Below, one piece after another: positions 57,476 to 64,000 of a DNA stretch of 64,000 nucleotides; positions within the stretch are counted from its first letter, which is position 1; every line of letters starts with the position of its first letter. Location: the NCBI RefSeq assembly GCF_008831285.2, contig NC_045150.1:15871362-15935361 (forward strand). The letters are read 5' to 3'. The position numbers were made by a program, and so were the translations under genes. The notes beneath the pieces were generated by a model. It was not told where the DNA came from and did not search any database. It saw nothing but the letters and a program-made list of their open reading frames with translations. This DNA is from Nymphaea colorata (lineage: Eukaryota; Streptophyta; Magnoliopsida; Nymphaeales; Nymphaeaceae).

Positions 57476-58067
57476 ATGCCGAAGCACAACCTGGTACATG
57501 CTTCAGTTTTTTTTTTTTTTCATGTTTTAACTCTTCTTCCATAGGAGGCTGGTAGAGTGTGCATGCATTTGCTTAGTTATATCTGCACTAGCATATGTGA
57601 TATGTGGTTCTAATAATTTATTCTCACGCTTATGTGGTTGCAGTTTGCACACAGGAAGCAGGAGCTGCAGCCGATGCCTCAGAGGAACAAGCTTGAGGTA
57701 TGGCTTAAGAAAACACTGTTGTTATTACGCCTACTGAAGCATGATAACCATTCACACCTCGCAACAAATTATGAAACCGGTGACATTTTCAAGGAATTGG
57801 TTCACGTATTCTGCATTTGGGCAGGTCAGCAGGCCTAAGGTGAGCGCTCAAGGATTAAGCACACCTGAGGGAGTGATGGCAAGTGAAGAGGAAAAGAAGA
57901 TAATGCCTCAGACAGAGGAATTTGAGGCCATGGTGGACGCGGTTATCAATCCCAATGCCGATGTGGCCTGCAACAAGCGAAGGCTACCTGTCTTTGTGGC
58001 TCTAACGGATCCCACTCGAAGGAAGTTTTGTCTTAAAGGAGTGTCCGAGCCTTATCAGGAGCATTAG
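57476..58067 (+). CDS. Small three-exon gene of unknown family, copy B2, intact (104 aa predicted)
   Basis: Exon 1 57476-57493 (MPKHNL; donor gtacat). Exon 2 57644-57697 (acceptor ttgcag; FAHRKQELQPMPQRNKLE; donor gtatgg). Exon 3 57825-58067 (acceptor gggcag; VSRPKVSAQGLSTPEGVMAS, acidic/Lys block, KRRLPVFVALTDPTRRKFCL, end SEPYQEH, TAG). Exon lengths 18, 54 and 243 nt keep one frame. The product is small, hydrophilic and basic, with no signal peptide or membrane span, so probably intracellular. I recognise no domain. Support: consensus splice sites, a TATA box, and three homologous copies with the same exon layout, each damaged. The nearby LTR remnant and the repeat-rich setting leave retroelement capture or a noncoding transcript possible. 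Confidence 0.5.
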
Positions 58068-58220
58068 CTTGACCAACATCGCCTTACCAACTCGAACTCC
58101 TCTTTTGAGTCTCACCACCCCTTCCTCCCTTTCTCTTATACGTTTTCTGTATTCCTTTATTGTTTTTGACAATTTTTCACAAAATTATATGTTCTCTCAC
58201 TCTTTCTACCTCTTTATCTA

Positions 58221-58280
58221 TATATCATGCCTTTCCATGTAACATAAGCAAAAGAATTGGAACTGCCTTGTCATTCACTT
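58221..58280 (+). other. Exon-like 60 bp module, copy 5 (acceptor lost)
   Basis: Counterpart of 25819-25878, about 154 bp after the stop of small gene B2. The left border reads 'atctat' rather than 'atctag', so the AG acceptor is gone, while the donor gtaaga is kept. Confidence 0.4.
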
Positions 58281-58799
58281 GGTAAGATGGATAGACTTTT
58301 AATGTCATTTTCCATCTTGATCGCATGTCCAATTGAACCATTCCAAAATTAATCTCTGATGTGTTCGGATTTAAGAAATAATATCCGACTGGATTCGGAT
58401 CCTGATTCTGATATATATAACTATCGGATTGGATATGGATTCAGTTCAGATTTAGTTTTAAGTAATTACTCATATCCAAAAGACCACCACCCAAGTATGG
58501 AACCATTTCTCAATGTCCACAAGCTCCAGCCTGCTGGTACGTACGCAATTTTGGGTTTTGCTGGGCCGCCGGCAAAAGTTGAAGTTATTCGGCAACCTTC
58601 TCATTAAGAGCATCGTGAACAGTCGTCACCCATACCCTTGGAGAAGTTGGGTGGACTCGAGAGAACGACTGACCTTGTTCTTCTTGAAAATCGATGGACC
58701 TAAATACAAAAAATAAAAATGAGAAATATTTGAAATAAAATATATTATTAACCGTCTGTCGGTTTCGAGCTCCGAAACAAATGAAAAAAAGGTCAAATA

Positions 58800-59200
58800 C
58801 AAATTTGAATCTGAAATCAGATTCCACAATCTGAATCTGATCCGAATGTAATTTTTTCCTCATCCAAAATCAGATTTCATAATTTGAATCTGATCTAAAT
58901 CCATTCTTTTCTCATCCTAATCTGAATCTGAAATCAGATGGCACAATCAGAATCCGATCTGAATCCTATTTTTATATTTGAATCTGAATCCAAAATTTTG
59001 AACTGAATCTGACTGATTTACAAAATATAAGAGCATTGAATATGGAACATTATTTAAAACTTGGTCCGATCTGGGTCTGATCGGATACTTTTGTGTTCCT
59101 GAATCTGAATTCAATTGGACATTTTGTATAACTGAATCTGTATCGGATCGGATATTTATGCATATTTGAATCTGAATCTATTGGATGTCATTTCTTAATT
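58800..59200. repeat. GAATCT-rich degenerate repeat block, unit B copy 2
   Basis: Counterpart of 26410-26870 without the internal ~50 bp tandem duplication. Confidence 0.75.
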
Positions 59201-59393
59201 TCAAATCCTATCTGATTTTTTTAGTTGAAGAGTCAATTTCTTTTGTTCATCCAAATGTTTTTGGAGCAGTTGGCTTGGACATCCAATTCAAATCAGACAA
59301 ATTGACATCCTTAGGTTGAAGATTCCCCACTCCAACTGACTTGTTTCACCATTATAAACAGGGGACGAGTCCATTTGTGTGTGTCATTTGCAT

Positions 59394-59510
59394 AGAGCAG
59401 TAGAACGAGTCAAACCAACTGAAGCTGGACTCGAATATGCTCTGTGAAGCTCAAGCTTAACTCAAAACTCATGATTATAAACAAGTCAAGTTCGAGTTTC
59501 ATAAAGTTGA
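59394..59510. mobile_element. Truncated hAT-like MITE, unit B copy 2
   Basis: Begins 'agagcagtagaacgagtcaa'. Homologous to 27066-27200 and likewise lacking its right half. Confidence 0.45.
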
Positions 59511-59519
59511 TTTGATCAT

Positions 59520-60853
59520 CGAAGAACTGACCTCAGAATGGTTACAATTTGTCCTTGTGGAACTTGTCTTGCATAAGTTGCTCTTCCTCATGCTAAGTCA
59601 ATAGATCGAATACCCGAACCCCAGCATTCAAGTCAATGGTTCGGGTGCCAAATTACCCAAGTTAGAAAGACAAAAAGATGCCCTTAGAATTAGGAAAAAA
59701 AAAACCCTTCACATGGTTATCATGAGTTCAGTGTACCCTCCCAGATTTTGAGAAATGTAAATTAACTTACTCTTTTTCAGTCCAGAAAAAGAAAAAGAAA
59801 ATCACTTTAGCCCCTTCAAAAAATTTTTAAAAACATAATGGCCTGAAGCCATCTGTTGGAGTGTTGAGTCTGATCCATACTTGATAGCCTTCCCTAATTT
59901 CTGTAAGGGTATTTATGTAATTTTTTATTTTGTGGAAATAGCTTTGTGGGGCGTTTTAGCTTGTACTTTGTAATTTTTTTCTGATAGTGGAAATAGCTCA
60001 ATTTTTTTCAATGATTCACTTCTTAGTTTTAAGTTTGACAGATTAATTTAGATTCTCCTTTAGGGGCAAATAGAATCAATGCCTTAGTGTTCTAAACAGA
60101 AACTGTTTGCCTCTATCTGCATCAACCCTGTTGGAGACGTCCCTTATTTCCCTTTTGCCTCCAAGGTCTTAAGCTGCTTCAGCTTGCACAAAAAATTGCA
60201 GCCTATGCCACTTGGAGATGTAGACCAACCATTGCCCCGAGTTGGTCTACCAAACCCTAGGGCTTTTTGTTGCATTATATGGTAACTAAAATATTATACT
60301 TTAAAATTTGAGCTAGCATTGATGATGTTATATTGTTCATTAAATATTTGACAAATACTTTAGACCCATTGCGACACTCATAATCCTCATATTTTCTAAT
60401 GTACACATTCCAATTGTGCATTCACATACTTTGGAAAGCCCAGCTAACTACCGTTTGATTATACGGATTACACAGTTTATGGTGGAACTAGCCTCCTAGT
60501 GCACACACATTTTTTTGCCAGCCTAGCCAAGTTTGTGAATCCATTTGATTGTCCGTATCAATTACATTATTATGGCGCTCATAATTTTCATATTTTTAAG
60601 TATAAATGTTACAGGATAGGAGGACGTACACAAATTAAGTATGAAACCTGGTGATTTTTTTTTTTTTAAGCATAGAAGTATAGCCTAGCTTTATGTAACA
60701 ATATTAAAAAAAAATATCAATGATAGCAATTATTTTTACAAACATGATATTTTCCCACCCTCATGGGAGAAAGATGAGTGGAAGTCATGTTTGCAAGTAA
60801 TTCGTGTGAACAAATTATACAAGATATTATAGTCACCACAAGTCAATAGTACG
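59520..60853. other. Spacer at the end of unit B, no supported gene
   Basis: Collinear with 27210-28534. No gene recognised. Confidence 0.5.
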
Positions 60854-63800
60854 CCTTTATAGAAGCACACTACGTAAGTGAAAAAAAAGGCAGATTTCTC
60901 CAAAAGGTGGAGAAGTTTTGAAATTTAATGCGGTCCATAGACAGGTGATCAAATAATCCTCTGATAAAGCTACCAGCTTCATTGCATCTCCAGACCCATT
61001 TCAAAGAGTACCTTCCAAAAGAGCCTTTTATCTCCTAAACTATTTTATTTCATATTAAGAAAATGTGGAAGCATGTTTCTCTACTCTAAATAACAGCGTC
61101 TGCTGTAAGATGAGAAATAGAAGAGGAAGGTTGTCATAATTGGAGTTAATTAATGAAAGAATTTGCATCTTATGAAATGGAAGCTTTTCTTATCAAAAGG
61201 ATATACTGAGAACATTCTCCTATAAGATGTTCCCTTCATCCAACTGACCTCAGAATGGATCACTTTGGCCCCTTCAAAAATTTTTAAAAACATAATGGCT
61301 TCAGTGACTGCTGTTGGAGTGCTGAGTCTGATCCATACTTGATAGCCATCCCTAATTTTTGTAAGGGTATTTATGTAATTTTTTATTTTGTGGGTTTTGC
61401 TCTAATCTCATGTTTAAGAGGACGTTGTTTTAGCTTGTACTTTGTAATTTTTTGCTGATAGTGGAAACTGCTTTGTGTGGTGGCCATGGACCTAAGAAAA
61501 CGTTGTCTCCAAACCACTTAAAATCTTTGTGTGTTGTTTCTATGTCTTTCTTTTCTTCTGATTCGATTTTCTTGGTGTGTAAAGAAAGTGTGTGTGAGAG
61601 AGAGAAAGCCAAGTTTCTAACAACAGTCGGTCCTGGAGCGTTTGTTCACACTGGATGTTCTAAAAACGTAATGTAAACTTAGTCACCTGTTTGTTTGTGA
61701 AGATGTACTTTTGTGACAACATATTGTATTCTTGGAATTCCATCCATCCCATCCATTTGTTTGGGTTGGATTGGGTGTCTATGACTCCCCATCTATGACA
61801 AGGTATTAGCGTACGTAAGAACTTTGGTCAGATCCATATTAGTATTTCAAAAATTAAATAAAACGGAAAAAGATAAGAGAGTTGAGTGTCACTGATACAC
61901 CCTCATATGCTGGACAAAAGTGTCTCAAAGGAGCATTTTGGGACCATTCATCCATGAAAGCTATAATAGACTACAAAATTAAAGAGAAGACTTCCAATTG
62001 GGCTCTGATCCAGTGGTGGAGTAATGTTATTGGCACACAGGCTCATAAAATTTACTTTATTTGCATATGAGTGCCCCTTAAAAATTGAAATTTAAACTTA
62101 GAGTGTTCTTTAAAGGTTGAAGTTTAAAGACAAACATTTCTGACTCCACCACTGCTTTGATTCAACACCTTGATATGGAGTACTAACTTGTGTTTTTTCT
62201 GGCTTCAATGTTTTGGGTGATGTTGTTTCGACTACAGGTCCAGCTAAATGAAGGAAACTAGACAGTCATGCTGTAACTGAACGGGTTGATCTTCCATCTT
62301 TTTGTGTAAACAGAATTTTCGGGTAAATAGAAGTGGTTGGCTAAATCCCAATGCTCAAGTGAAATTAGAAGCCTCCCCATTCCTTTTTTGCTCTCAAGAA
62401 ATGGATCTGCTGGAGGGTAAGCATCCGACCTGTTAATAAAATTTCTTCATGTCTTAACGGCCTCCAATATATAAAAATAATAAATAGTTAAATTAGAAAT
62501 AAAATAAATTTGGTGGTTTCGTGTGGGCACTACTGGACCATGATGATGGATTGCTCCTAACATCAGGCTTCTTTAGTTGGCATTTTGCAATGCACAGCTT
62601 TAGTTTGGCCTGGTTAAAATTAAAAAATAAAAACACGACACCTTATCTTCAATTATCATCAAAATTTAGGCATTTTCTAAACTATGCTAGAGATGGAGAC
62701 TCCGTGGAACTTCTTGCACAATACGCGGCTCACTTCTTTTTTGAATTTCTGGTAAAGCTTGGGAATGCATGGATCGTCCATCTACATATTTGTCCTTGTA
62801 AGGGGTTCGTTTTGTCACCGAATTCAATCCCATGAACGGTCAAGGTGTTGAATGTAACTAGGGATGTCAATATATCAGATTGAAATTGGATATCCGACTG
62901 AACCATTTTGAAAAAAATCAGATATGAAAAAAAAAACTTAATATTCGATTTAGAAATGGGATCAAATTCGGATTTAGAAAATGACATCCGATGGGATTTA
63001 TTTTGGATTGGGATATATTCATATCCAATTAGATTCAGATACGGATTTGATGCTATGAGAGGAAATCACCATAGTCTTCATAAGGATGTGATCAAGCTTT
63101 TTTGTAAATTGATTCCCTTTAAGGCTGACTGGGAATGCGATCAACAATCTGAGGCTCTGTTTCAGGGTCCGCTTGGATTATGATTTCATTCCTCATTCTT
63201 TTGTATACTCTCTTCTCCTTCTTCCTACAATATGTTTCCATCGTCAAAGTCGAAAGACTCAACCTGTACCAGTGCTTTCTGTGTTTTGGGGGTCTCTCTT
63301 ACAGAGTATGTTTGGATTATTGTTTTTCTCCCCTAATGAACTTGTGTTCTTGATCATTGCCCTTATCGTCTCATACTTGGAAACAACTAGGCCCATATAT
63401 AGGAGATAGAAATTAAGAACTTTTGCATTGGAACATCTCAATCAGTCTTTGAGATTTGAAAACTTTGGTCAACAAATTGGTTGTGACAATATTTTCCCAA
63501 AAAAAAATTCTGGAAATTCCTGCAAATCCAAAGAAAAGTTGAAATTTTGACCTTTTTCCTACATTCTTAAGTTTTCCAAACATCACATTATTATAAGTTG
63601 TTGAAAAAATTGGTGTTTTGAAAGTTTAGTAAGTAAAAAGTTTGATAATTAATATTTTTTTCTGTTATAACTATGACTGAGTTTCCAAATTGATGGGCTT
63701 CCTTGAAACTTTTGGTGGCCTATCAATTCAGAGTTTAGATTTAGTGTCTTAGCTCTTCTTATCACTTTCAAACAAGTCCCTATTTTACTTGCAGCAGTGA

Positions 63801-64000
63801 AGTCTTTTTTCTTTAGTGAAACAAAACGTGATCAGATTGAAGCTTCCAATCGTCAAATTTCAAGGTCATGTACATTTGCATCGTCCAGACTTTGCATATG
63901 ACATCTAACAACAAGGGATGTCATGAATAAATATGACATTCTTAATGACTTCTGTCAAATTTTCGTTCCTTCCTTCGACTGTTTAAATTTACATGCTTTG
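60854..64000. other. Right flank, no supported gene
   Basis: The part 61255-61460 repeats about 200 bp also found at 59800-60000 and 27500-27690 (ccccttcaaaaatttttaaa ... gatccatacttgatagcc), so a short duplication extends past the unit. Bases 62858-63060 hold a GAATCT/GGATAT-rich segment that starts 'tagggatgtcaat', a word typical of hAT-related repeat ends. The remaining frames are short (at most 104 codons) and unrecognised. Confidence 0.55.

Larger units (their letters stand above)
28635..60853. repeat. Unit B of the ~26 kb tandem segmental duplication
   Basis: Collinear with 2591-28534. After removing the copia insertion with one target copy (5448 bp) and the 1028 bp lost from unit A, about 25.7 kb remains against 25.9 kb in unit A. 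Its right end is defined by the last match before the gap ('gtcaatagtac' at 28524 and 60844). Unit B alone holds the RLK final exon, the complete-length copia element and the open small-gene copy. Confidence 0.93.

Noticed and set aside
62521-62835. 104-codon ORF in the right flank
   Set aside because: No family resemblance, ordinary spacer composition, and no splice or promoter context that I can support.
1-64000. CRISPR array, operon or bacterial-type system
   Set aside because: No spaced identical repeats and no prokaryotic gene organisation; the content is that of a plant nuclear chromosome.

Overview
The window is nuclear DNA of a flowering plant. Evidence: an intron-containing LRR receptor kinase of subfamily XII, a Ty1/copia retrotransposon primed by initiator tRNA-Met, other retroelement debris, hAT-like GC-rich repeats in an A+T-rich background, and long gene-poor spacers. 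I cannot name the species from the sequence.

The layout is dominated by a tandem segmental duplication. Unit A (about 2591-28534) and unit B (about 28635-60853) align collinearly for about 26 kb and are separated by exactly 100 N. After the differences are accounted for, the shared core of the two units is nearly the same length. Unit B carries an extra 5.44 kb copia element and a ~173 bp insert. Unit A has lost ~1.03 kb (the last RLK exon plus part of a copia RT fragment), ~0.36 kb and ~0.18 kb. Unit B has lost ~0.6 kb. Bases 1-2590 and 60854-64000 are flanks for which I see no second copy.

Order within each unit: (1) an LRR-XII, non-RD receptor kinase pseudogene, with a GC-rich hAT-like element in its intron; (2) a decayed copia RT fragment and a ~600 bp polypurine tract; (3) an exon-like module and the tail of a second kinase exon; (4) an antisense copia gag fragment and a G+C-richer stretch with an unidentified 165-codon ORF; (5) a membrane-rich exon-like segment; (6) a deleted LTR element (LTR, internal leader, LTR plus PBS); (7) a small three-exon gene of unknown family; (8) a GAATCT-rich block and a hAT-like MITE; (9) two tandem DUF4283/LINE ORF1-like fragments; (10) a second round of items 6-8. 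The small gene therefore occurs four times, and only the copy at 57476-58067 is open throughout (104 aa).

The history can be read in order. Segments of ~3 kb were duplicated first. The ~26 kb unit was then tandemly duplicated. Differential decay followed, and a copia element inserted in intron 2 of one small-gene copy, where the homologous site in unit A is still empty. No gene in the window is certainly functional. The best candidate is the small gene at 57476-58067. The RLK in unit B keeps both exons but carries a nonsense codon and many one-base deletions, some of which look like consensus errors beside the assembly gap.
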